Assembly: GCA_041399155.1 (NCBI GenBank)
Contig: JAWKTI010000003.1
Coordinates: 744,001-808,000, forward strand
Origin: Zavarzinella sp.
GTDB lineage: Bacteria > Planctomycetota > Planctomycetia > Gemmatales > Gemmataceae
Length of the DNA: 64,000 nucleotides
Direction: 5' to 3'
The notes under the pieces are model-generated. The model saw only the letters and a program-made list of their open reading frames with translations, did no database searches and was not told the origin of the DNA. A program made the translations under genes and the position numbers. Every line of letters begins with the position of its first letter. Position 1 is the first letter of the stretch. Below, piece after piece: positions 1 to 7,442 of this stretch.

Positions 1-173
1 GGATTTTGCATCGTGTGAATATTTAATGGAAATTGGTTCGGGGAAAATTGATCGAAAAGTTGATGTCGTAATTCAATTTCATGATAAACTGTCGAAAGCG
101 ACCAGTGGACTGCCCATCGCCTGATGGACCTGGTTGCCGCACATTCAGAGTGACAATTTAAAGGAAACGCCTC

Positions 174-2684
174 ATGTCTGATTCAAATGTAAAAAGTGTT
201 GAAAGAAATCCGCGCTGGCACCACATCCTGTTTGTGGGATTGCTTGCCGCGATTGCCTTACTGATCTGGGCCTGGACCAGCAACGACTGGGCAAGTAAGC
301 AACTCAATCGCCTCTGGTGGGAAGATGTTTTTGGTGTGATGCTGACTGGGTTCAGCGTATCGCTGGTTTTACCGTTGTTGCTGGGTGCTGTGGTAGCGAT
401 TGTTTTTGGACAGCCCAAAGCATTTGGCATTGTCAAGCTGTTCCTGCACCCCAACCCATGGCGACAACTGTGGATTGGTGTTGGCTTGGGGGCATTAGTC
501 TGGCAGGTTTTTCTGGCTGGCTATCTGTTTGAACCATTGGCAACCAACTTCACGCAGGACCGCCCACCGTTCTGTGAATTTCAAAGTGCGGAAGAGTTAC
601 GCACTCAATTTTCTGAACACAATAATCAGTACCGATATGAACCAGTTACCATCGACAGTATTCTCTTCTACACATTTCACGTGGTGATCGGTGGAACTGC
701 AGTAATCGCCATCGGGCTCATGATTGGATGGATGGGCTGGTATCTATCGCAACGCCATCGTTTGCCCGAATTTCAGAAAAGATCCGATAATCAAGGCATC
801 ACGGTACGTTGGAAGTTTTACCCGATACTTTTTCTTGGAACTGTGCTGGGTTATTTGTTGTTGATGTTCATTACCTATGGATTATTTCATGGAGAGATAA
901 ACAAAACAGAGCTCAAAGAATTATCTCATGCTTTTGGTGAAAGCATGGTTGAAACTGCTGGCTGGGGGAAATCCGAGGCCAGATCAGATTATGTGAAACT
1001 CTATACGAAACCAAGTAACAACGGTCTGGCGACAACTATCCCACAGGTTGAATTTGCAGACTATTACCATAACAACTTTGCAAATAATTATGGGAAAAGG
1101 TTGGCAGATTATTTTCCTGTGTTTGGTGCGTTCATCATTTGTTCGATATTGATCATCGCAAACTATCTGTTTTATCTGATATTCCGTCCAAAATTGTTCT
1201 CCCCAGCATCCGGCATTACGTTCCTGTTGCATTTCCTGTTGTTCAGCCACGTCATTATTTCTTACTTCGTGGCGGCACCAGATTTGATCAGACTCTTCCT
1301 GTTCCTGCTTATTCTGGGTGCTGGTGTGGTCTACAAGTTGCGTTTCCCTGGCCTCAGCTATCACAAGAATGATCTGGTTTCTTTGCAGGAACATTACAAA
1401 CCTGCCCAGCCATTGCTGCCAGAAAACCGCCTGGATCTGATTGAATCCAAAGCAATTCCCTATGGTGTCAATGAAAACACCAAGCTGCCTGAAAAGAAAC
1501 CGATGGCGATCATCTGCCTCAGTGGGGGTGGTTCCCGTGCAGGTGCCTGGAGCATGAAAATGCTTTCGGAACTTGATGCCAGCTTTGCGAAGGAAAATAT
1601 TGCCTTTCCTTACCATGTGCGGCTGATCACAGGTGCATCAGGTGGGATGTTTGCAGGTGCCTATTATGTTTCCACATTGAATCAGCCCGATCTACAGGCA
1701 CCAGGCAAAGTACAACGCGCGGTATCGTTGTGTGATATGAACAGCGATGTGCGACAGGATTTTCTATCCCCCATCTGTCGCATGCTGATACGCAATGATC
1801 TGCCTTCGTTGTTCTTGCCGCTGATCGCCCAGCAGGACCGTGGGACAGCACTGGAAGATCTGTGGCAGTCCGTTTTTCGCGGTCATCTGCATACCAGTTT
1901 TGCAGATCTGCATGCGGGGGAGAAAGCTGGCTGGCGACCTTCAATTATCTTTTCTCCCATGCTTGTGGAAGATGGCAGACAGTTATTGATCAGCAATTTG
2001 AATCTGAAGCACACATTGATTAACCGTGCCAATGAACTTCGTGGACAACATGACCTGTATCAGGATGATATTCTGTCGAAAGAAGGGATTGAGTTTTTCA
2101 AACTGTTTCCGCAGATGCACGCCCAGTTTAAGCTGGCGACTGCAGTTCGAATGAGTGCCAGTTTTCCGTATCTGTTCCCTGCGGCAGAACTCCCCACGAA
2201 TCCCCCACGTCGCGTAGTGGATGCGGGCTACTACGATAATTTCGGCGTGGGGATAGCTGCAGAATGGATTTATTCCAACCAGGATTGGATTCGAGATAAT
2301 TGCAGCAAGCTGGTGATCATCCAGATTCGTGATGGGATTGATGAACCCAACCGCCGAAGGGAATTGGTTAACGATGCACTACCCAGCGCACTGATGCGTG
2401 GGATGAGCTTTCTTACTTCGCCTGTGGAAGGGCTGTACAATTTCCGAAATTCTTCAACCAGTTTCCGCAACGATTCGATGCTGGATATGCTGACGCGTCT
2501 TTACCAAGCAAACAATTTTGGTGAGGATTTTTTAACCACCTGCACACTGGAATTTTCCGGCAGCCAGCAGGTGGCAATGAATCTGATTCTGAATCAGGAA
2601 GAATGCCAGCGAATTGACGATGCCGCCAAAGAAGAATTAATCCAGGGCCGGATTGCCAAACTCATTCAGTGGTGGAAAAGCTAA
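174..2684 (+). CDS. Membrane-anchored patatin-like phospholipase
   Basis: The 836-aa protein has two parts. The first ~400 residues contain several hydrophobic segments (roughly 18-36, 55-80, 95-120, 165-190, 220-240 and a cluster at 315-385) and should sit in the membrane. The C-terminal half is a patatin-like hydrolase: the oxyanion loop SGGGSRAG lies near residue 450, the nucleophile elbow GASGG places the serine at about residue 489, and the DAG motif (VVDAGYYDNFG) places the catalytic aspartate at about 683. Patatin enzymes hydrolyse acyl esters of lipids with a Ser-Asp dyad, so this is probably a membrane-bound lipase or phospholipase; the substrate cannot be told. The ATG follows an AAAGGAA ribosome-binding site. 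The gene stands alone, tail to tail with a tRNA. Confidence 0.85.
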   Translation: MSDSNVKSVERNPRWHHILFVGLLAAIALLIWAWTSNDWASKQLNRLWWEDVFGVMLTGFSVSLVLPLLLGAVVAIVFGQPKAFGIVKLFLHPNPWRQLWIGVGLGALVWQVFLAGYLFEPLATNFTQDRPPFCEFQSAEELRTQFSEHNNQYRYEPVTIDSILFYTFHVVIGGTAVIAIGLMIGWMGWYLSQRHRLPEFQKRSDNQGITVRWKFYPILFLGTVLGYLLLMFITYGLFHGEINKTELKELSHAFGESMVETAGWGKSEARSDYVKLYTKPSNNGLATTIPQVEFADYYHNNFANNYGKRLADYFPVFGAFIICSILIIANYLFYLIFRPKLFSPASGITFLLHFLLFSHVIISYFVAAPDLIRLFLFLLILGAGVVYKLRFPGLSYHKNDLVSLQEHYKPAQPLLPENRLDLIESKAIPYGVNENTKLPEKKPMAIICLSGGGSRAGAWSMKMLSELDASFAKENIAFPYHVRLITGASGGMFAGAYYVSTLNQPDLQAPGKVQRAVSLCDMNSDVRQDFLSPICRMLIRNDLPSLFLPLIAQQDRGTALEDLWQSVFRGHLHTSFADLHAGEKAGWRPSIIFSPMLVEDGRQLLISNLNLKHTLINRANELRGQHDLYQDDILSKEGIEFFKLFPQMHAQFKLATAVRMSASFPYLFPAAELPTNPPRRVVDAGYYDNFGVGIAAEWIYSNQDWIRDNCSKLVIIQIRDGIDEPNRRRELVNDALPSALMRGMSFLTSPVEGLYNFRNSSTSFRNDSMLDMLTRLYQANNFGEDFLTTCTLEFSGSQQVAMNLILNQEECQRIDDAAKEELIQGRIAKLIQWWKS

Positions 2685-2699
2685 AAAAAAAGAAAACAA

Positions 2700-2783
2700 T
2701 GCCGAGGAGAGGACTTGAACCTCCACCCAATTGCTTGGACTAGTGCCTGAAACTAGCGCGTCTGCCAATTCCGCCACCTCGGC
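2700..2783 (-). tRNA. tRNA-Leu (anticodon CAG)
   Basis: Read on the minus strand, a 7-bp acceptor stem GCCGAGG/CCTCGGC closes the molecule. The anticodon stem CTAGT/ACTAG encloses the loop TTCAGGC, giving anticodon CAG. A long variable arm and the TTCAAGTC T-loop fit a class II leucine tRNA. The discriminator base is A at 2700, and CCA is not encoded. The accessory genes lie on the 5' side of the tRNA, so this is not the usual geometry of an island integrated at a tRNA 3' end. Confidence 0.93.
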
Positions 2784-3031
2784 ATCGGAAGTAACTATCA
2801 TAATGGAGGCGGGAACGTCGTCAAGGTTCGGCCAGACAAACTGGTAAAATTTGTGGCAGTGATGACTCAGCCGATGGCGCACTGGCTGAGGTGAGAAGGG
2901 CGCGAAATGTATACATATATACACTAAATATATGCACTTATTATCGCCTAGCGACTTGTCTTGTCGCAGACCGTACAATAATCTAGGGTATTTCAGTATT
3001 GGTGGAGTTCCCTGCAAAAGAGGTTGTAGCT

Positions 3032-3700
3032 ATGAAATGGATAGAGAATCCACCTGTTTGTGTGCTGTTGGCTAACCAGTTTAATCCAAGTATTTTTACC
3101 TCTAATTGGCTAAGTAAACATGGAATTCTAGACGAGCAGGGTACATATAAGCCGGAATCAGTATTTACAAGCCAATTGGTTCAAGTAGTCACAGAAGATT
3201 TCGCACTTGTGATAACACAAGACCAACTACAATTAATGTTGCTCAAACCGGAAGAATACAGTAATCCTGAACAACAATCTCGTATGATTGAAAAAATTCT
3301 TGGGGTTATAATTTGCAAACTACCTGAAATCCCTTACGTTGCTCTAGGACTAAATTTCAATTGGCACCTGCAACTTAAAGCTGAAGATATCCCTGCACAG
3401 TCAAGAATGTGGTTTGGCAAACAAAGTCAAGGTATTTTCAAACGATTCGATAGTTCAGATGCCAAGTTTGGAGCTTATTTGAGTAAAGACATCGGGCGAT
3501 TTCGAATGAAACTAAGTGCGCTCCCAATTATCGTATCAAGTTTGCGAGAGGAGCGATTCCAATTCAGCTTTAATTTTCATCATGACATTGCTGAAATAGA
3601 AGGTAAGCCTGATCTACTTGCAAGTCTGATCGCAGATTGGAGTAGCGTGAGAATTGAAGCAATTGAAACTATTAAATTAGCAGCATTCAGGGAGAGCTAG
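3032..3700 (+). CDS. Uncharacterised protein, first gene of a three-gene operon
   Basis: The product is 222 aa with the ATG at 3032, which is preceded by AAGAGG at good spacing. A TTG at 2999 would add 11 residues. It has no signal peptide, membrane segment or catalytic motif that I recognise. It looks like a soluble mixed alpha/beta protein containing short stretches such as PYVALGLNFNWHL and FQFSFNFHHD. The layout loosely recalls a family of ~220-aa hypothetical proteins scattered in cyanobacteria and planctomycetes, but that is from memory. Its stop codon overlaps the start of the next gene by one base (TAGTG), so the two are almost certainly translationally coupled. The function is unknown. 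Confidence 0.75.
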   Translation: MKWIENPPVCVLLANQFNPSIFTSNWLSKHGILDEQGTYKPESVFTSQLVQVVTEDFALVITQDQLQLMLLKPEEYSNPEQQSRMIEKILGVIICKLPEIPYVALGLNFNWHLQLKAEDIPAQSRMWFGKQSQGIFKRFDSSDAKFGAYLSKDIGRFRMKLSALPIIVSSLREERFQFSFNFHHDIAEIEGKPDLLASLIADWSSVRIEAIETIKLAAFRES

Positions 3701-4443
3701 TGACTACCTTTATGTTAAGACACGATTCTAGCACAGATTGCTCCGATACATCTGGTGTTCCACAACAGCACATGCACAGAGTGCCTGAAGAAACATCAGG
3801 AACTTTGCAATCTATTCTCAACAAATTACGTGTGCGCTCTGTTAATGCAAATGCCTGCACTAGACATCCACTGGAAAATAACAGTGCTTTACAATACATT
3901 GGCCAACACAACATAAGCACTGATTATTTCACCTATGGTATTTCTGGCATGCCATGGAATCTGCTCAAAATTTCTGAAGAACCGTCAGGCACTTTGCAAG
4001 CTGTTCTCGAAAAATCACATGTGTACTCTGTTGGTGAAAACACATGCACTAGACAACAGATTTTTTCGTTATTTGAATGCAGAAAGCTCTATTCTCGTAT
4101 AGATGATTTTAAGTTGCTTAGAAAAGGTTGGGACAGCTACAATGCTGAACCTCCGAGCGAACAGTCACTAGAACATGCCAGAAGATTTCTTGATTTTCTC
4201 AGCCGAATCGACAGGTTTCCCTATGCTCTCAACCCCACTGTTGTTGGTGGGGTAGGGTTTACTTTTCGCAATGACAAACGTACGGCATACGTCGAATTTC
4301 GCAATACAGGAAATTGCCATGTTGCTTTCATGGGTGCAGGTAAGCCGCGTGTAGAAAAAATCGAACAGACATTTTTCGGGTTTCAGCAGCTGATGAACCA
4401 AATTGAGAAGCATTTGAATGAGCAAAATGCCCAAACAACCTGA
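3700..4443 (+). CDS. Uncharacterised protein with internal duplication and GWDSY domain
   Basis: The 247-aa protein starts at a GTG that overlaps the upstream stop. The N-terminal half contains two copies of a ~27-residue module, one near residues 26-53 (EETSGTLQSIL..VNANACTR) and one near 97-123 (EEPSGTLQAVL..VGENTCTR). They share SGTLQ, a short helix and a CTR ending. The C-terminal ~120 residues begin with a GWDSYNAEPPS motif followed by a helix and a strand-rich part (NPTVVGGVGFTFRNDKRTAYVEF). The same arrangement is seen in many small unannotated proteins of mobile or accessory loci, by recollection and not by search. No enzyme motif is visible. The last 26 nt overlap the next gene. Confidence 0.75.
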   Translation: MTTFMLRHDSSTDCSDTSGVPQQHMHRVPEETSGTLQSILNKLRVRSVNANACTRHPLENNSALQYIGQHNISTDYFTYGISGMPWNLLKISEEPSGTLQAVLEKSHVYSVGENTCTRQQIFSLFECRKLYSRIDDFKLLRKGWDSYNAEPPSEQSLEHARRFLDFLSRIDRFPYALNPTVVGGVGFTFRNDKRTAYVEFRNTGNCHVAFMGAGKPRVEKIEQTFFGFQQLMNQIEKHLNEQNAQTT

Positions 4444-4972
4444 GGCAATGAAACGATCTGGCCGCCCTATTGTAGCCGATTTTCATCCTGAAGAGTACCT
4501 TTATCGACGAGTGCCTACAAGAATCTGGCCTGCCAAAGATAGTATTTTGGATATTGCTGCAATTGAACTACCAGATATTTCCACAGCGCGAAGTGAGTTC
4601 GGGCATCCTGAATGGCTTCGGCTTGATTACGTGAATCAGAGAGTTTTCAAAAAATGGGGAATTATTGGAGTTCAAATCAAGAATATTATCCCAGCTTCAT
4701 GTTTAGACAATGGCAAAGTGTTTACCTACCGGGTTTCCCATGTGCCTTTAGAAGTTGATTATCCACATAGTGAAATCCAGGCATTCGATGGAGAACAGCA
4801 TTTGAACACAAGTGAAGCTGTTTTACCTGAAGAATTACATCTGGAATGGCGGGCGAACTTGCTAGAAGTGTTTGAAACGTTCATTCCACCTGGCGAAGAT
4901 TGGGCTATTCGTGAAGAACCACCTGGTTCCCATGTCCCCGAAACTCATCCAGATGATTCTAGAAAGAGCTAG
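4418..4972 (+). CDS. Uncharacterised protein, third gene of the operon
   Basis: The product is 184 aa, soluble, without a signal peptide. The ATG at 4418 lies inside the upstream gene (26-nt overlap). An in-frame ATG at 4448 is an alternative that would remove the overlap. Recognisable stretches are EEYLYRRVPTRIW, ELPDISTARSEF, KKWGIIGVQIKNI and SHVPLEVDYPHSEI, with an acidic, Pro-rich tail. The YRR..PDIS..RS pattern followed by HVPLE..Y.HSE recalls a widespread family of unknown function that often sits beside GWDSY-type proteins (recollection only). The tight overlaps indicate that the three products are made together and may form a complex. Confidence 0.72.
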   Translation: MSKMPKQPEAMKRSGRPIVADFHPEEYLYRRVPTRIWPAKDSILDIAAIELPDISTARSEFGHPEWLRLDYVNQRVFKKWGIIGVQIKNIIPASCLDNGKVFTYRVSHVPLEVDYPHSEIQAFDGEQHLNTSEAVLPEELHLEWRANLLEVFETFIPPGEDWAIREEPPGSHVPETHPDDSRKS

Positions 4973-5104
4973 AATCTGGATTCCCCGAATTGATCATGTG
5001 AACGGGTAAGCCAGTGTCATGCAATTTCATGGATCAAAACGTTCTGCAGACAGAGATGAACGGGTTGATATAAAAATACCCAGCTCATCTATTCTGGTGT
5101 TTTC

Positions 5105-5503
5105 ATGAAAGCACGTATTTTATGTCTCGTTTTGGTGGTATTATCTGCTTCCTTTTCGGGGTGTGGGGTTGGTAACGTCGAATCGAACAGTTCCCTCAGT
5201 AACAATCGGGGGAAGATTGAAGGCACCAGTTGGGTCAGTCGGAAAACTGAGATCGATGGTAAAACGATCCCTGCTGGCACGGTGCAGTTGAATTTTTCAC
5301 CAAGTACCTTCCTGGTTTGCGAGTGGGACGGGGACAAATTCCGCGGTAAGTATATTCTGGGGCCTGGTGATACGGTAATCTGGAAATTCGATGAGCCGTT
5401 GAACGGCAGCACGGAGCATTCTTATCAATGCATGTTCGATGGTAATCAACTTACCCTGAAAGACCAAAAAGAGACCGAAATCATCTTTGATCGTGTAAAG
5501 TAA
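5105..5503 (+). CDS. Small lipoprotein
   Basis: The 132-aa protein opens with a lipoprotein signal (MKARILCLVLVVLSASFSGC), with the lipobox cysteine at residue 20. The mature part, ~110 residues, contains IEGTSWVSRKTEIDGKTIPAG and ends in a strand-rich segment, like the small beta-barrel lipoproteins that are common in planctomycetes (TIGR03067-like in outline; not certain). It should be anchored in a membrane facing the periplasm. A diverged copy of its last ~35 codons occurs at 6882-6990 beyond the cassette array, so the locus probably once held two tandem paralogues. Confidence 0.7.
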   Translation: MKARILCLVLVVLSASFSGCGVGNVESNSSLSNNRGKIEGTSWVSRKTEIDGKTIPAGTVQLNFSPSTFLVCEWDGDKFRGKYILGPGDTVIWKFDEPLNGSTEHSYQCMFDGNQLTLKDQKETEIIFDRVK

Positions 5504-5562
5504 CCCTGTTGGTCATGTCGTTTTCTGAGAGATCGAGCGATTTTGCAAATACTGGTTGCTGG

Positions 5563-5653
5563 GCTTAACAGGTCCCGAGATTGAGCTATCATATGTGACG
5601 GCGCAAGCGGCCTAAGTAAGCGATTGGAGCAGGAATCGCGAACTCCGTTAGCG
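5563..5653 (+). other. attC-like recombination site A
   Basis: The site begins with an R''-type box GCTTAAC (5563-5569, matching RYYYAAC) and ends with GTTAGCG (5647-5653, near GTTRRRY). The interior holds the hairpin GCGATT-N8-AATCGC and a segment shared with the sites near 5950 and 6450. The L''/L' arms are imperfect (TCCCGAGA against TCGCGAAC). The small gene that follows starts 9 nt after the end of the core GTT, as cassette genes do. Confidence 0.5.
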
Positions 5654-5656
5654 AGC

Positions 5657-5875
5657 ATGGCGAACGCACTTGGAAAGATCGTCGGTTCGGTCACCGTGCT
5701 GCGCTACTCCGTGCGGCCCGAGGATGGCACCGACGTTGAGGCGATTCTTCCCAAGTCAGTGTTGCGCAAGATAGGATGCCTGTTTGGGCCGTTGCCAGAT
5801 GGACGGGTCGTGACGGTGAGTCTTCACGAACCACCGAAGCAGCACCGGATAATCAACGTGGCAAATGCTCGCTAA
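5657..5875 (+). CDS. Orphan cassette protein 1
   Basis: The product is 72 aa, starting at the ATG that follows the attC-like site; an upstream in-frame extension to 5624 would read through that site. The sequence (MANALGKIVGSVTVLRYSV.., later GRVVTVSLHEPP) suggests a small beta-rich soluble protein. I see no signal peptide, metal site or DNA-binding motif and do not recognise a family. The stop codon overlaps the R''-like CGCTAAC of the next site, which is typical of compact gene cassettes. It has no promoter of its own that I can see and may depend on an upstream one. Confidence 0.5.
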   Translation: MANALGKIVGSVTVLRYSVRPEDGTDVEAILPKSVLRKIGCLFGPLPDGRVVTVSLHEPPKQHRIINVANAR

Positions 5876-5952
5876 CCAAACACTGGATCGGGGCCACAAC
5901 CGTCCTTGTGATCCGAACGCTGGTCGTCGGCCCCTGCCAGAGAATGTTGGTC
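5870..5952 (+). other. Degenerate attC-like site B
   Basis: CGCTAAC (5870-5876) lies at the stop of cassette gene 1, and GTTGGTC lies at 5946-5952. Between them CTGG-N3-GGGGCC pairs with GGCCCC-N2-CCAG to make an attC-shaped imperfect palindrome. The ~55-nt segment that sits inside sites A and C here follows the GTT box instead (5949-6010) and its inner hairpin is decayed, so this boundary is degenerate or rearranged. Confidence 0.35.
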
Positions 5953-6010
5953 CGCGATTGAGCATATATTAAAGGTAACGGCCACAAGCGGCTTAGCGAT
6001 TGGAGTAGTG

Positions 6011-6337
6011 ATGGCATCTGAAGCACCAATTCAAAACATCGACCAAATCGACATCGTCGGCAAGCGTAAGGATGGGGGCGTGGATCTCGTGATTGTGGCT
6101 TCTTCGCCTGTAACGGCATCCCCAGAGCACCAACAACTGCTACTCGACAAGATTCAAAGCTACTTGGAGCAATGCAATTCCCCCGGCTTCAGAGACGAGT
6201 TTGGCTACGATGCAAAGGTGCGTATCCTGATCAACTTCTCCCAGCAGCCCGATCCGGTGATTGTTGAACTCCTAAAACGCTCAGCGTCTTGGGTGCTTGA
6301 TAATAATGCCGAACTTGCCGCCAAAGTGGGTCACTAA
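6011..6337 (+). CDS. Orphan cassette protein 2 (DUF6572-like)
   Basis: The product is 108 aa from the ATG at 6011; a GTG lies one codon earlier. TGGAG at 6001 can serve as ribosome-binding site. The order IDQIDIVGKRKDGGVDLVIV, then HQQLLLDKIQSYLEQCNS, then a strand KVRILINFS resembles DUF6572-type small proteins of unknown function, which have the pattern D.I.I....G.V.L.I followed by a LL..KI..YL helix; this is from memory. It appears soluble and cytoplasmic. After the stop, GGGTCACTAAC and GTTAGAGTGACCC form a hairpin (6327-6355) that may act as a terminator. Confidence 0.55.
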   Translation: MASEAPIQNIDQIDIVGKRKDGGVDLVIVASSPVTASPEHQQLLLDKIQSYLEQCNSPGFRDEFGYDAKVRILINFSQQPDPVIVELLKRSASWVLDNNAELAAKVGH

Positions 6338-6441
6338 CTACCTGTTAGAGTGACCCGCGAGTAGAATGATGTTGTCAGTTGGACGCTTGCCCCCCGAGGG
6401 CGGTCGCAACTGTGCCGCATTACTTTAAGCCAGCTTGCGGC

Positions 6442-6567
6442 GGCTAACAGGGTCCGCGATTGAGGATATATTAAAGGTAACGGCCACAAGCGGCTTAAGT
6501 GAGCGATTGGAGCAGCAATCGCTTCGTATTCACTCCGCGCTCTGCTCACTCGCGGACTCCGTTATGC
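6442..6567 (+). other. attC-like recombination site C (best example)
   Basis: This site has a textbook layout: R'' GGCTAAC (6442-6448), 3-nt spacer, L'' GTCCGCGA (6452-6459), variable region, L' TCGCGGAC (6550-6557), 3-nt spacer, R' GTTATGC (6561-6567). L'' and L' are perfect reverse complements, and R''/R' pair at five of seven positions. The 126-nt length is like Vibrio VCR-type attC sites. The variable region contains the GCGATT-N8-AATCGC hairpin shared with site A. Confidence 0.62.
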
Positions 6568-6582
6568 TAAGGAGTTGACTCG

Positions 6583-6873
6583 ATGGCGAAAGTCTTAGAC
6601 CCGTGTTGTGGCCAGCCACCCAAGAATTACTGGTTTGGCACTTACTGCCGCTGCTGTGGGGCCGAGTTGCAAGCCGGGAACGGCATTATTGTGGGCTGCA
6701 ACCGGCCCCACTTCGGCCTAGAACCTTGCGAGTACTGCGGTCAGACCACCTGCGGGCCGCACTCGCACAATGGGACCGGGCCGTGGCAGGTCCGGCGTTT
6801 CTGTGAGCAGTGCGGCGAGCAGTGCGAGGAATCTGGAGCGTGCCCATCGCATGGCATGCAGCAAGCAAGGTAA
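6583..6873 (+). CDS. Orphan cassette protein 3, cysteine-rich
   Basis: The 96-aa protein follows the end of site C with an AAGGAG ribosome-binding site. It is rich in Cys in pairs: CCGQ, YCRCCGAE, CEYCGQTTC, FCEQCGEQC and a final CPSH, with His in GPHSHN. The pattern suggests one or more structural zinc sites (zinc-ribbon-like), but the fold is not recognisable. It has no signal peptide. No attC-like site follows; within about 10 nt of the stop the sequence turns into the remnant of a lipoprotein gene, so the right end of the cassette was lost or the array was joined there by another event. Confidence 0.55.
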   Translation: MAKVLDPCCGQPPKNYWFGTYCRCCGAELQAGNGIIVGCNRPHFGLEPCEYCGQTTCGPHSHNGTGPWQVRRFCEQCGEQCEESGACPSHGMQQAR

Positions 6874-6881
6874 GGCGACTT

Positions 6882-6990
6882 CGCCCTGGAATTCCTTTAT
6901 TTGAACACGGATCTATGCACGTTCGAAGGAAATCAACTTACCCTGAAAGACAACAAACGGACCGAAGTCATCTTTGATCGTGGCAAGTAA
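6882..6990 (+). pseudogene. 3' remnant of a lipoprotein paralogue
   Basis: These ~109 bases align with the end of the intact lipoprotein gene at 5105-5503. The remnant reads CTFEGNQLTL.DNKRTEVIFDRGK-stop where the intact gene reads CMFDGNQLTL.DQKETEIIFDRVK-stop, and homology ends at the shared TAACCCT just after the stop. The rest of the copy, including the signal peptide, is missing. Many silent and conservative changes show that it is an old paralogue and not a recent duplication of the flank. Confidence 0.7.
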
Positions 6991-6992
6991 CC

Positions 6993-7391
6993 CTACGCGC
7001 GATAGGCCCCGTCTGTTTCGGGGTGGTAGGGGCGTTCCCATTGCAGCACCTCAATGCGGTTGCCATCCGGATCGTTAATGAAGAAGCGTTCTGCACCAGG
7101 GATTTTAACCGTTTCGGCAATCGGAATCCCACGTTCCTGCATGTGGGTGCGTGCCTCCGCAATCGAATCAACATGCAGGCAGAAGTGCCGTGGGCTGATC
7201 GTATCGGCTTCTGGTTTCAGCAGTAAATGCAGGTAAGTGCCGCCCAAATCGTACCACAGTGCCACAAAATCGAAGCTCTTCGGTGCGGGAATCTCCCGCA
7301 GCCCAAGCAGTTCGCCATAGAAATGCCTTGACGATTGCACATTTGTAATAATAACAGAGCAATGATCAATGTGGCTGACTGGAAAGGTCAT
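6993..7391 (-). CDS. VOC-superfamily (glyoxalase-like) protein
   Basis: The 132-aa product has the paired beta-alpha-beta-beta-beta layout of the vicinal oxygen chelate fold. IDHCSVIITNVQSSRHFYGELLGL opens the first module (metal-ligand His at residue 10) and FFINDPDGNRIEVLQW closes the second (metal-ligand Glu). HFCLHVDSI gives the start of the second module. Such proteins are metal-dependent lyases, dioxygenases or binding proteins, and the substrate cannot be predicted. Its stop lies 2 nt from the end of the convergent lipoprotein remnant. Confidence 0.85.
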   Translation of the reverse strand: MTFPVSHIDHCSVIITNVQSSRHFYGELLGLREIPAPKSFDFVALWYDLGGTYLHLLLKPEADTISPRHFCLHVDSIAEARTHMQERGIPIAETVKIPGAERFFINDPDGNRIEVLQWERPYHPETDGAYRA

Positions 7392-7442
7392 GCGGCACCA
7401 CAGGTGGGTAAAATATGATAAATCAATGAGAATCTGACGGTC

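Noticed and set aside
984..1616. A 210-aa minus-strand open frame within the patatin gene
   Set aside because: It is a shadow of the strong plus-strand gene with unusual composition and no domain.
2637..3017. A 126-aa minus-strand open frame
   Set aside because: It runs straight through the tRNA-Leu gene and has no coding features.
2700..5000. A genomic island integrated at tRNA-Leu
   Set aside because: The accessory genes lie on the 5' side of the tRNA, there is no integrase, and no repeat of the tRNA 3' end was found nearby.
5508..5514. GTTGGTC just after the lipoprotein stop as a possible attI or cassette boundary
   Set aside because: It matches a GTT box only loosely, has no partner RYYYAAC box to form a palindrome and no integrase gene beside it.
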